Made by a program: the position numbers and the translations under genes. Shown in pieces: positions 34,170 through 42,109 of a stretch of DNA of 64,000 bases. Every line of letters begins with the position of its first letter. Position 1 is the first letter of the stretch. The stretch covers positions 58,330-122,329 of the forward strand of contig NZ_OCMS01000006.1 of assembly GCF_900215325.1 (NCBI RefSeq), in the 5' to 3' direction. The notes under the pieces are model-generated. The model worked only from the letters and a program-made list of their open reading frames with translations, made no database searches and had not been told where the DNA came from. This DNA comes from Fibrobacter sp. UWB16. Lineage in GTDB: Bacteria; Fibrobacterota; Fibrobacteria; Fibrobacterales; Fibrobacteraceae.

Positions 34170-35678
34170 CTACTTTCTCCAGCCTTCCATAATCTTAAGG
34201 CATTCGGCGAGGAGTTCAGCACTGCGTTCCTTGCCTTCCGTTTCCACGTAGCAGCGGAATTCCGGAGCGTTACCACTCGGGCGCAAGTGAATGATATCAC
34301 CAGAATCAAATTCCATGCGGTAGCCGTCGACTTCGTTGAGCGATACAATCTTGCCCTGGAACGTCTTGTCCTTTGCAAACTTGGAGGGCTTTGCAGCGAG
34401 AGCGCCAAACAGCTTTTCGCCGAGATTCTTTTCGCGGATTTCAGCGAGCTTCGCCTTGGACTTTTCAGTCGGGAATTCCTTGAGGCGGTCGCTCACGGTA
34501 AAGCGCTTGGGCAACTTACGGAGCAAATCTACAACGCACATGCGTTCCTTGCGGACCATCACCATCACGGCAATCATCGGAAGGAGTGCGTCACGTGTTG
34601 GGAGAGCCTTGAGCGTGCGGCCATCGAGCGTCAAATCTGTCTCGAGCAAGAAGCCGCCATTAGCTTCGTAACCTGCAACCGTGAGGCTCTTGTCGTTTGC
34701 ATCGACCAAGCTTTCCATGCCGGCAATCACATACGGGCTACCAATGCGCGTGCGGCAAATCTTTTCAAAGCTGCCGGACTTTTCAAGCGAAGTGTTGCAG
34801 CTCACCGGAGTTGCAATGCGCTTGATGCCAAGAGACTGTGCGGCCAAAATGCCAAGCACGTCACCACGGAGCCACATGCCCACGTCATCAGCCAAAAGCG
34901 GACGGTCCGAATCGCCGTCGGTGCTGAACACGGCATCCACGTAATCCTTGTGCGTAAATTCGCGAGCGAGTTCTTCATCTTCCTTGCGGATAGCTTCGGT
35001 ATCGACCGGAACAAACACATCGCTACGGCCAAACGGCTTGACCGTCGCACCGAGGCTTTCGAGAACCTTCACCACGATGTCGCGGCCCACAGCGGAATGC
35101 TGGTAAACGCCAATCGTGAGTCCGTGCAACGCATCCTTCCCGAAAAAGTTCGGGTAACGCTTGCAATAATTTTCTTCGGCTTCAGCTTCGACCGCCGGGA
35201 GTTCCGGTGCAGCCTTCAGCATGCCCTTGTCGTCAAAAAGCGCTTCGTCAAAATCGACCGACTGCGAAACAATTCCCTGTTCGTCGGCCTTCGTGATTTC
35301 GCCATTCGGGTGGTTGAACTTGATACCGTTACGGTCAGCCGGGATATGGCTACCCGTCACCATGATGGTCGGCAAATGCTTGTCGATGCCGTACATCGCA
35401 ATAGCGGGGCTCGGGATGCGACCGCAGTAAATCACCTTCCAGTTTGCATCGGCGCCAGCCTGCACGAGCGACTTCAAGATGCGTTCTGTACTCGGACGCA
35501 AGTCACCCGCAATCGCAATCGTGCGTTCGCACTTGTAAGACGCTTCGCAGTACTTGATAAAAGAACGTGCATACACATAGCACACACGGTCGGTCATAGC
35601 GCTCACGAGACCGCGGGCACCGCTCGTACCAAATGCCACCCCGGACTGTTTCATCACATCTTGCATTGCAACGGACAT
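34170..35678 (-). CDS. Phosphomannomutase/phosphoglucomutase-family enzyme
   Basis: 502 aa alpha-D-phosphohexomutase. The active-site serine is in VTGSHIPADRNGIK, the metal loop is DGDSDRP, the sugar-binding loop GYEANGGF and the phosphate loop RPSGNAPEFR, so all four functional sites are present. It opens GVAFGTSGARGLV. Interconverts hexose 1- and 6-phosphates (mannose, glucose or glucosamine) for nucleotide-sugar and cell-wall synthesis; the exact sugar cannot be read from the motifs. It is slightly longer than the 450-460 aa norm. AGAGGTTTTT precedes the ATG. Confidence 0.88.
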   Translation of the reverse strand: MSVAMQDVMKQSGVAFGTSGARGLVSAMTDRVCYVYARSFIKYCEASYKCERTIAIAGDLRPSTERILKSLVQAGADANWKVIYCGRIPSPAIAMYGIDKHLPTIMVTGSHIPADRNGIKFNHPNGEITKADEQGIVSQSVDFDEALFDDKGMLKAAPELPAVEAEAEENYCKRYPNFFGKDALHGLTIGVYQHSAVGRDIVVKVLESLGATVKPFGRSDVFVPVDTEAIRKEDEELAREFTHKDYVDAVFSTDGDSDRPLLADDVGMWLRGDVLGILAAQSLGIKRIATPVSCNTSLEKSGSFEKICRTRIGSPYVIAGMESLVDANDKSLTVAGYEANGGFLLETDLTLDGRTLKALPTRDALLPMIAVMVMVRKERMCVVDLLRKLPKRFTVSDRLKEFPTEKSKAKLAEIREKNLGEKLFGALAAKPSKFAKDKTFQGKIVSLNEVDGYRMEFDSGDIIHLRPSGNAPEFRCYVETEGKERSAELLAECLKIMEGWRK

Positions 35679-35690
35679 AAAAACCTCTGT

Positions 35691-35723
35691 TTAGTGATTA
35701 GTGGTTAGTAGCTAGTGGTTAGG
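35691..35723. repeat. TTAGTGG-type short intergenic repeat
   Basis: TTAGTGA-TTAGTGG-TTAGTAGC-TAGTGG-TTAGG in tandem, starting 13 nt upstream of the phosphohexomutase start codon. Related runs are at 38746-38764 and 46811-46836. The rest of the 309-nt gap before rsmA shows only the TTTTGACA palindrome. Confidence 0.7.
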
Positions 35724-35906
35724 ACTGTTGATTTTAAAACGCAAAATCCTAAGGCACCGCCAAACCGCTAATTGTTTTACAAGGTAAAAGATACTAAAAA
35801 CCGCATAATATCAAGAGCCCCTCATTTCAGCAGTAAAAGAAATAGAGGAGCATAGTGATAATAACAGCAAAGAATAGAGAACACATACTTTGAATATACA
35901 TTTCAA

Positions 35907-35928
35907 TTTTGACACTTTACTGTCAAAA
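35907..35928. promoter_or_regulatory. Inverted repeat TTTTGACA-N6-TGTCAAAA upstream of rsmA
   Basis: Perfect 8-bp arms (35907-35914 and 35921-35928) with spacer CTTTAC. It lies 59 nt before the rsmA start in an otherwise featureless gap. It is the size of a dimeric regulator site and includes TTGACA, which could also act as a -35 box, but no convincing -10 is correctly spaced. Confidence 0.45.
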
Positions 35929-35987
35929 ATCAAGCTTTCAATTTTTGCAAGTCTAACACACCCGCATCAATTTCTATATTCCCCGTC

Positions 35988-36773
35988 ATGGATAGAGCAC
36001 GCCGTCGCAAATTTGGACAGAACTTTCTCGATGTTGAAACCGCCACCGCCATCGCAGGCGATTTGCCCGCCGAAGCAGGCGAATTCGTCCTTGAGATTGG
36101 TCCCGGTCACGGCGCTCTCACGGAGCACTTGCTCAACCGCGGGCTAGAACTTACTGCTGTCGAAATTGACGAGCAGTGCGTTGAGGTCTTGAATGAAAAA
36201 TTCAAGGACTACAAGAACTTCAACATTGTAAACATTGACTTTTTGAAGTTTGACTTGCAGGCGTTTTTGAATGCGCACGCAAAGCCTTGGGTTACCGGCA
36301 ACTTACCATACAACGTAAGTACCGCCATTATCGCAGGACTTATGCCGCGCTTGCACTTGACCAAGGGATTCATGGGAATGGTGCAGCTCGAAGTTGCCGA
36401 ACGCATTTGCGCCGAACCCTGCTCCAGCAATTATGGGAGCCTATCCGTGCTCGTTTCTGCTTTTGCAAATACACAAATTTTGCGTAAGATCGGGCCAGAG
36501 CATTTTACGCCAAAGCCGAATGTCGATAGCGCCACGATGCTTTTGACACCGCGCGAAGATGCCCTCCAGGCGCCCGACGGATTCTTTGACTTTGTGCGTA
36601 CCGCATTCACGCAAAAACGAAAGACTCTCGCCAACTCTTTCGGCCGTAATTACGACAAGAAGAAAATCCAGGCGACCATTGAACTTTTGGATTGGCCGAC
36701 GACCATTCGCGCCGAAGAGCTCAGCCCCGAGCAGTTCCTGAATTTCTACAAGGCGTTTAAAGGTGAACCGTAG
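35988..36773 (+). CDS. rsmA: 16S rRNA dimethyladenosine transferase
   Basis: 261 aa. It dimethylates two adjacent adenines near the 3' end of 16S rRNA during small-subunit maturation. Signature blocks: RRRKFGQNFLDVETATAIAG at the start, motif I LEIGPGHGALTEHLL and catalytic motif IV VTGNLPYNVST. The C-terminal domain has RTAFTQKRKTLANSF. No Shine-Dalgarno is visible before the ATG (CTATATTCCCCGTC); the TATATT 8-13 nt upstream could be a -10 box giving a nearly leaderless mRNA. Also called ksgA. Confidence 0.95.
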   Translation: MDRARRRKFGQNFLDVETATAIAGDLPAEAGEFVLEIGPGHGALTEHLLNRGLELTAVEIDEQCVEVLNEKFKDYKNFNIVNIDFLKFDLQAFLNAHAKPWVTGNLPYNVSTAIIAGLMPRLHLTKGFMGMVQLEVAERICAEPCSSNYGSLSVLVSAFANTQILRKIGPEHFTPKPNVDSATMLLTPREDALQAPDGFFDFVRTAFTQKRKTLANSFGRNYDKKKIQATIELLDWPTTIRAEELSPEQFLNFYKAFKGEP

Positions 36774-36865
36774 CAACGCATCCTTTTTTAATGTCACCCC
36801 GGCCTGAGCCTGCCCCGGACATGTTCCAGGGTGCCGGAGTCACTATTCTCACAAAAGGCTCTGTC

Positions 36866-36887
36866 ATTCCCGCCTCCGAGCGGGAAT
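36866..36887. repeat. Palindromic repeat ATTCCCGC/GCGGGAAT
   Basis: 8-bp perfect arms around CTCCGA, inside TGTCATTCCCGC...GCGGGAATCCC, 11 nt before the MBL-fold gene. A half-related element (TGTCATTCCCGC...GCGGGAATC) spans about 37791-37866. Confidence 0.75.
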
Positions 36888-36898
36888 CCCCTTATCCC

Positions 36899-37777
36899 AT
36901 GATTATCAAAATTCTCATCGACAACATCAGCGGTTTTGCCAGCAGCGGCTGCACTTGCGATTCTTGCACGGCCGAAACTTCACAAAAACAATTAAAGGGC
37001 GAATGGGGACTTTGCGTCTACACCGAATTCAACGGCAAACGCATTTTGCTCGACACGGGAGCCTCCGCACGTTTCGCCAAGAATGCTGCACTCATGGGCA
37101 TCGACATTTCAAAAATCGATGCAGGCGTCTTGAGCCACGCGCATTACGATCACGCTGACGGCATGCAGGAATTCTTTGACAAGAATGACCACGCCAAATT
37201 CTACTTGCGCGATGCAGCCCGCGAAAACTGTTACCATACGCACAAATTCTTAAAGTTTTTCACGTACCAAGAATACATCGGCATCCGCAAAGGAACTCTC
37301 AAGCGCAATGCCGACCGAATCGTATTTGCAAAAGGCGACTGCGAAATTTTTCCGGGAGTCACACTCGTCGGCCACAAGACTCCAAACCTCGATGAAATTG
37401 GCAAGCGCGCCCACATGAGCGTCAAGGAAAACGGCAAATACCGCCCCGACAGTTTCGACCACGAACAAAGTCTAGTCTTCGACACACCCAAGGGATTGTT
37501 CATCATGAACAGCTGCAGCCACGGCGGCGCCGACAACATCATTAAAGAAATCGAAGCGACATTCCCCGGCAAACAGATTTACGCCATTCTCGGCGGGTTC
37601 CATTTATTCCGCACGCCCGATGACCGCGTAAAAGCATTCGCCGAACGCCTCCTCGATTTGAATGTTCAAAAAATCTACACAGGGCATTGCACTGGGCAAC
37701 GCGCCTACGAGATTTTGCACGATGTGCTCGGCGACAAAGTCGCACAAATGCACACCGGCATGGAAATTGAAGTATAA
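36899..37777 (+). CDS. MBL-fold metal-dependent hydrolase (COG1237-like)
   Basis: 292 aa. Metallo-beta-lactamase fold with the motif SHAHYDHADG (about residues 79-88) and later metal or substrate blocks NSCSHGGADN, LGGFHLFR and YTGHCTGQRA. The family includes archaeal enzymes acting on methanopterin precursors, but most bacterial members have no known substrate. An N-terminal CTCDSCTAE cysteine pair is also present. The ATG at 36899 is chosen because upstream in-frame sequence runs through the palindromic repeat. No ribosome site is evident. Stands alone. Confidence 0.85.
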   Translation: MIIKILIDNISGFASSGCTCDSCTAETSQKQLKGEWGLCVYTEFNGKRILLDTGASARFAKNAALMGIDISKIDAGVLSHAHYDHADGMQEFFDKNDHAKFYLRDAARENCYHTHKFLKFFTYQEYIGIRKGTLKRNADRIVFAKGDCEIFPGVTLVGHKTPNLDEIGKRAHMSVKENGKYRPDSFDHEQSLVFDTPKGLFIMNSCSHGGADNIIKEIEATFPGKQIYAILGGFHLFRTPDDRVKAFAERLLDLNVQKIYTGHCTGQRAYEILHDVLGDKVAQMHTGMEIEV

Positions 37778-37788
37778 ATTAGTACACT

Positions 37789-37916
37789 CTGTCATTCCCG
37801 CTATACGAAACTTTGAACTTTAGTTCTATAGTTGAGTTATGCTCTTTGAGTAGAAAGCGGGAATCTCCCTTTCAACAACAAAACGGTGATGCCCGCACAG
37901 CGGCGGGCATGACAGC
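37789..37916. repeat. Cluster of REP-like palindromes
   Basis: A TGTCATTCCCGC element split from its GCGGGAATC partner by about 50 nt of AT-rich sequence, followed by a perfect hairpin ATGCCCGC (37889-37896)/GCGGGCAT (37903-37910) and ATGACAG. It fills the gap between the convergent MBL-fold and YggS-like genes and may help termination. Confidence 0.7.
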
Positions 37917-37921
37917 GTAGA

Positions 37922-38713
37922 TTATACAGGATCGTTCACCGGTTTGCTGTAATCGCGTTCGCCAAACAAGGCAGTTCCCACGCGAATCATCGTAGAGCCT
38001 TCTTCAATGGCGACTTCCAAATCAAGCGTCATGCCCATCGAAAGCTGATCGAACTTAGCAAAGGCGCCACCTTTTGCAAGGAACTTATCGCGCAAACCAC
38101 GCAAAAACGCAAAGCATTCGCGACTGTCTTCAGGAACGCCCGTATTCTTGCCTATCGTCATGAGGCCGCGGAAACGCAGATGCGGGAAGTTTTCGCTTTT
38201 GCCGTCCGCTGCTGCGCCCGCTTTTGCCGCAAGATCGTTCAAGAAAGCTTCGGCTTCGTGAACATCCAGGCCGCTCTTCGTTTCTTCTTCGCCAGCATTC
38301 ACCTGGAACAAAATGTCGAGAACTTTACCCTGACCATTTGTAGCTGCCGCACAGACCTTTTCGAGCTTTTCCACCGCTTCGATACTTGCAATGGAATGGA
38401 TGCAGTCGGCCACAAGTGCAGCCTTCTTGAGCTTGTTACTTTGCACAGGACCAATCACATGGCAACGCACGCGGCTTCCGTCCTTTGCTGTACGCGGTTC
38501 AGAGAACTTGAGTTCCGCTTCTTGCACGCGGTTCTCGCCAAAGTCCGTTGCACCCAAAGCAATCGCATTTTCCACAGCTTCTGCCGGGTGGAACTTGCTC
38601 ACCCACACAAGCTTAACCGAATCACGGCTGCGGCCCGCAATCTTGCAAGCCTCAGAAATCCTTGCTTCGAGAGCTGCAAGGTGCTCGCGCATTTCATCAA
38701 GTGTGAATTCCAT
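37922..38713 (-). CDS. PLP homeostasis protein (YggS/PROSC family)
   Basis: 263 aa, PLP-binding alanine-racemase-like barrel. The PLP lysine is in LVWVSKFHPAEAVENAI, followed by DFGENRVQEAELKF, CHVIGPVQSNKLKKA and FRGLMTIG. The C-terminal LSMGMTLDLEVAIEEGSTMI and RVGTALFGERDY blocks complete the family pattern. It buffers free PLP and affects amino- and keto-acid balance. GMTLD replaces the usual GMSxD. A TTAGTG-type repeat lies upstream. Not linked to the B6 kinase operon 10 kb away. Confidence 0.92.
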   Translation of the reverse strand: MEFTLDEMREHLAALEARISEACKIAGRSRDSVKLVWVSKFHPAEAVENAIALGATDFGENRVQEAELKFSEPRTAKDGSRVRCHVIGPVQSNKLKKAALVADCIHSIASIEAVEKLEKVCAAATNGQGKVLDILFQVNAGEEETKSGLDVHEAEAFLNDLAAKAGAAADGKSENFPHLRFRGLMTIGKNTGVPEDSRECFAFLRGLRDKFLAKGGAFAKFDQLSMGMTLDLEVAIEEGSTMIRVGTALFGERDYSKPVNDPV

Positions 38714-38745
38714 AGTTTTAGTAGACCGTTAGAAGTTGGAAGTAG

Positions 38746-38764
38746 ACAGTGATTAGTGATTATG
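38746..38764. repeat. Short TTAGTG-type repeat
   Basis: ACAGTGATTAGTGATTATG upstream of the YggS-like gene. Related to 35691-35723 and 46811-46836. Confidence 0.5.
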
Positions 38765-38893
38765 TTTTTCAGTTAAAAGATAATAAATCCTTTTCGGCCT
38801 AATATTAAAAAATTTATTCGCCAGTTAATATACTACTCTTCTCAAAAAGATTTTTATAAATTACAAAGTACCAGTATCAACATACTGGATTTT

Positions 38894-38953
38894 GCTATAT
38901 CCTTTCTTATATCTTTTCCTAAATCCTTAGCTATATCGTTTGCTAGATGAATC
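38894..38953. repeat. Imperfect 12-bp tandem array
   Basis: Five imperfect units: gctatatccttt, cttatatctttt, cctaaatcctta, gctatatcgttt, gctagatgaatc. On the minus strand they read KDIA-KDIR-KDLG-type tetrapeptides in an open frame that ends soon after. The period matches the 12-bp array in the AlbA-type regulator gene, but no flanking domain remains. Confidence 0.55.
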
Positions 38954-38967
38954 GGCACTCCGATTCA
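38948..38967. promoter_or_regulatory. Inverted repeat operator candidate of the PIN gene pair
   Basis: TGAATCGG (38948-38955), loop CACT, CCGATTCA (38960-38967): perfect 8-bp arms, 28 nt before the PIN start codon. Its position fits autoregulation by a toxin-antitoxin complex. Confidence 0.5.
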
Positions 38968-38995
38968 ATTTAATCAACTATATAATCTAAAGGAT

Positions 38996-39370
38996 ATGAA
39001 AATATATCTAGACAACTGCTGCTACAACCGGCCTTATGACGACCAAAGCCATTTGACCATTTCCATTGAAGCACAAGCTAAAATGCAAATACAATCTCTT
39101 GTAAAAGCACAAAAATTGCAATTGGCTTCATCATTTATTCTTGATTACGAAAATTCTTGTAATCCGTACACAGACAGAAAATTTGCTATAACAAAATTTT
39201 TGAATGATAATGTTTTCGATTATGTAGGAAACGACAAATCAGATTTAATCGCTACAAATGCCAAGAAAATCATGGCAACAGGGGTAAAAATGAAAGACGC
39301 TTGTCACATTGCCTGTGCAGAATTAATGAATTGTGATTATCTTTTAAGTACGGACAAGCGGAGGTGCTGA
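38996..39370 (+). CDS. PIN-domain protein, possible toxin, C-terminally short
   Basis: 124 aa. It opens MKIYLDNCCYNRPYDDQS, the start of a PIN-domain subgroup, with the first acidic residue Asp6. It continues FILDYENSCNP and MKDACHIACAELMNCDYLLS, which carry the middle and late acidic residues. The chain stops at STDKRRC, where homologues as I know them continue with a final strand and helix, so the tail is short. The region is AT-rich, suggesting transfer. The stop is 2 nt before the ATG of a small companion gene. Predicted RNase toxin; activity with the short tail is uncertain. Confidence 0.75.
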   Translation: MKIYLDNCCYNRPYDDQSHLTISIEAQAKMQIQSLVKAQKLQLASSFILDYENSCNPYTDRKFAITKFLNDNVFDYVGNDKSDLIATNAKKIMATGVKMKDACHIACAELMNCDYLLSTDKRRC

Positions 39371-39372
39371 AA

Positions 39373-39594
39373 ATGATAACTGAAATCACTCCACCAGCAA
39401 CAATCGAATTGCTTTCCAGAGGAATGGAATGCCTCATCCGTGAACTCGGAGTTGTTGACACTGAGTATTTTATAGCAGCGGTCCAAAGAGAACGATTTGA
39501 CTATACCAAATGGCAACGTGAACATTTCAACAAAATGGATCTGCAAACCTTTGTTGACAAGGCCTCTGCCTACGCCAAAGAAAAAGGGAAATAG
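39373..39594 (+). CDS. Small PIN-associated protein, probable antitoxin
   Basis: 73 aa. MITEITPPATIELLSRGMEC is followed by GVVDTEYFIAAVQRERFDYT and a basic-acidic helical end (KASAYAKEKGK). I recall small proteins with the same 'ERFDYTKW' block beside PIN genes of this subgroup, which suggests an antitoxin. The ATG at 39373 follows CGGAGGTGCTGAAA, a strong ribosome site lying inside the end of the PIN gene. In many such pairs the antitoxin comes first; here it is second. Confidence 0.65.
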   Translation: MITEITPPATIELLSRGMECLIRELGVVDTEYFIAAVQRERFDYTKWQREHFNKMDLQTFVDKASAYAKEKGK

Positions 39595-39601
39595 CAAAAA
39601 G

Positions 39602-39630
39602 GCCCGCGCACATCACTGTGGCGGGCACTT
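39602..39630. terminator. Bidirectional terminator between the PIN pair and lon
   Basis: GCCCGC (39602-39607) pairs with GCGGGC (39621-39626), with inner CAC/GTG. On the minus strand it is followed by five T (lon), on the plus strand by ACTTTTAATT. Confidence 0.8.
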
Positions 39631-39634
39631 TTAA

Positions 39635-41986
39635 TTACGCTTTCTTCGCGCTTTTTGCGGCCTTCGGCACTTTGAACAAAATCTTCACGATTTCGTCAAT
39701 ATGCTTGTGCGTGAAAATCTTGAGGCCCTTCTTCGCCGGTTCCGGAAGTTCCGCCACGTCCTTCTTGTTGCCTTCCGGCAAGTGGAGCGTCTTCACGCCA
39801 GCGGCGAGTGCAGCAAGCGCCTTTTCGTTCAAGCCGCCAATCGGGAGGCAGGCGCCCGTAAGGCTCACTTCACCCGTAAACGCAATGTCCGGTGAAATCG
39901 GCTGCTTCGTAAACGCGCTCAAGAGGCACAGCGTAAGCGCGATACCTGCAGAAGGTCCATCCTTCGGCACGGCACCTTCCGGCACGTGAATATGGATGTC
40001 CGTCTTGCGCACAATCGCAGGGTCAATGCCAAAGCGTTGCAAGCGTTCACGAACAAGCGAAACGGCAATCTGTGCGGATTCCTTCATCACGTCGCCAAGC
40101 TTACCCGTCAAAATCAGCTGACCCTTGCCGCTCAAGAGCATGCATTCAATGGGCAAAATTTCGCCACCGACACTTGTCCAGGCAAGACCCGTCACAACGC
40201 CCGGGCGACCTGGTTCCGGCAGCTGGTTGTCCAAGAATCTCGGAGCGCCGAGGTAATCCTGAAGCACCTTCGCCGTCACTTCCGGCTTAATCTTCTTGCC
40301 CATCACAATGTCTTTTGCACGATGGCGCACAGCACTTTCAAGCACGCGTTCGAGTTCACGAACGCCCGCTTCGCGCGTCCAGCCGCGCATCACGGCATTA
40401 ATCATCTCGTCACTGAAGCTCACCTGTTCGCCAAGCTTCACGCCCGTGCGTTCACAGATGCGCGGGAGCAAATACTTGCCCGCAATCTGCAACTTTTCGT
40501 GCGGATAATAACCCGGCAGGCGCACCACTTCCATACGGTCGCGCAGAGCTTCCGGAATTTCGCCTTCACTGTTTGCCGTCGCAATAAAGAGCACACGACT
40601 CAAGTCAAGCCCCACTTCCATAAAGTGGTCGGTAAAGTCATGGTTCTGTTCCGGGTCCAAAACTTCAAGCATGGCGCTTGCAGGGTCGCCTCTAAAGTCG
40701 CTTGCCATCTTGTCGATTTCATCGAGCAAAATCACCGGGTTCATGCACTTTGCACGGCGCAAAGCGTGAATAAATCTACCCGGCATCGCCCCAATGTAAG
40801 TGCGGCGGTGACCACGGATTTCAGCTTCGTCACGCACGCCACCAAGCGTAATGCGGACAAAGTTACGCTGCATCGCCGTTGCAATCGATTCCACGAGAGT
40901 CGTCTTGCCAACGCCCGGAGGACCCACAAGGCAAAGGATCGGAGCACGGCGTTCCGTACCAGTAAGCTTCAGCACGGCCACGTATTCCATGATGCGTTCT
41001 TTAACTTTATCCAAACCGAAATGTTTAGAGTCAAGTTCCGCCTTTACCTTCTTCATGTTCAAAACGGTATCGGTGTAAACGCCATACGGGAGCGAGAGGA
41101 ACCAATCCACGTAATTGCGGCTCACCGCATATTCAGGGGAGGTCGGCTGCATCATGCGCATGCGACCGATTTCTTCTTCGAGTTTTTCTTCAATCGCCTT
41201 GCTAAACTTCTTGGCCTTGATTTTCTTGAGCAACTGGTCCGGTTCCGAAGCACCGCCATTTTCGCCGTCCAACTCATCTTGCAACTGGCGAATCTGCTCC
41301 GAGATAAACCATTCCTTCTGCTGCTGAGCCATCTTCTGGCGCACATTCTGCTGAACGCGAATCATCACGTTCTCGTTTTCCTGCGCCACCTGCATCAGGC
41401 TAATCAATCGATCCGCAAGAGCGTCAATCGTTTCGAGTTCCAAAAGCGCCTGCTTCTCGGAAAGCGAAATCGAGAGGAACGGAATCATCCCGTAAAACGC
41501 ATTGATGTGGCTATCCATCGTAAAGAGCGCTTCGACCATGCCATCGGCGATGTTCCTGTGCATGGCATATTCGCGAAACATGTTCAGCACGTCTTCAAAC
41601 TTTTCGCTCTTGTCTTCGGCCTTGATAAAATGTTCTCTCGGCGAAACCGTCACCTGCAAAAATCCGTCGCGCAAAGCAATCGAACGGAGATCCACAATGG
41701 AATCGCCTTCCAGCACGACCTTCACACAGCCATTCGGGAACGGGGTCACATTCGCCACGCGGGCAACCACGCCCACCGAGTAAAGGTCGAGCATCGGGTT
41801 GTCGAGCGTTTCCTGTTCCACATTCTTCTGTGCAACCAAGATAATTTCGTTGTTATGATTCTCGGCAAATTCCAGGGCGCGGAGAGACATCTCGCGGCCC
41901 ACCAAAATGCGTCTAGTCGTCAGCGGAAATACAACAGCGTCCCTCAGAGGGAGCAACGGGTACGTTTTATTAAAGTCAAAAGCCAT
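39635..41986 (-). CDS. lon: ATP-dependent Lon protease
   Basis: 783 aa cytoplasmic quality-control protease. The N-terminal substrate domain opens TYPLLPLRDAVVFPLTTRRI. The AAA+ module has Walker A LVGPPGVGKTTLVES (about residue 354) and Walker B NPVILLDEIDKM. The C-terminal serine protease has the Ser in VPKDGPSAGIAL (about residue 677) and the Lys in IGGLNEKALAAL (about 718), giving the Ser-Lys dyad. A short Lys/Ala tail ends the protein. It is separated from clpX by a terminator, so it is a separate unit. No Shine-Dalgarno is obvious. Confidence 0.97.
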   Translation of the reverse strand: MAFDFNKTYPLLPLRDAVVFPLTTRRILVGREMSLRALEFAENHNNEIILVAQKNVEQETLDNPMLDLYSVGVVARVANVTPFPNGCVKVVLEGDSIVDLRSIALRDGFLQVTVSPREHFIKAEDKSEKFEDVLNMFREYAMHRNIADGMVEALFTMDSHINAFYGMIPFLSISLSEKQALLELETIDALADRLISLMQVAQENENVMIRVQQNVRQKMAQQQKEWFISEQIRQLQDELDGENGGASEPDQLLKKIKAKKFSKAIEEKLEEEIGRMRMMQPTSPEYAVSRNYVDWFLSLPYGVYTDTVLNMKKVKAELDSKHFGLDKVKERIMEYVAVLKLTGTERRAPILCLVGPPGVGKTTLVESIATAMQRNFVRITLGGVRDEAEIRGHRRTYIGAMPGRFIHALRRAKCMNPVILLDEIDKMASDFRGDPASAMLEVLDPEQNHDFTDHFMEVGLDLSRVLFIATANSEGEIPEALRDRMEVVRLPGYYPHEKLQIAGKYLLPRICERTGVKLGEQVSFSDEMINAVMRGWTREAGVRELERVLESAVRHRAKDIVMGKKIKPEVTAKVLQDYLGAPRFLDNQLPEPGRPGVVTGLAWTSVGGEILPIECMLLSGKGQLILTGKLGDVMKESAQIAVSLVRERLQRFGIDPAIVRKTDIHIHVPEGAVPKDGPSAGIALTLCLLSAFTKQPISPDIAFTGEVSLTGACLPIGGLNEKALAALAAGVKTLHLPEGNKKDVAELPEPAKKGLKIFTHKHIDEIVKILFKVPKAAKSAKKA

Positions 41987-42021
41987 ATACTACAAAGATA
42001 GTATTTTGAAAGGAGAGGGAA

Positions 42022-42054
42022 CAAAAAAGCAGTCACCGTTTTTCGGCAACTGCT
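42022..42054 (-). terminator. Terminator of the tig-clpP-clpX operon
   Basis: AGCAGT-CA-CCG, loop TTTTT, CGG-CA-ACTGCT (42028-42054); on the minus strand followed by TTTTTTGT. Confidence 0.8.
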
Positions 42055-42109
42055 AAAATTTGCATTCGTGAGGTCGCGGCGTTCAGGAGGTAGCGGCTCC
42101 CAGCAGCAA

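Noticed and set aside
35890..36147. Plus-strand frame overlapping the rsmA start
   Set aside because: Out of frame with rsmA and covers the palindrome gap; no domain.
39986..42001. 671-codon open frame antisense to lon
   Set aside because: It is the shadow of the lon coding strand; the translation is His/Arg-rich without domains, while lon carries all catalytic motifs.
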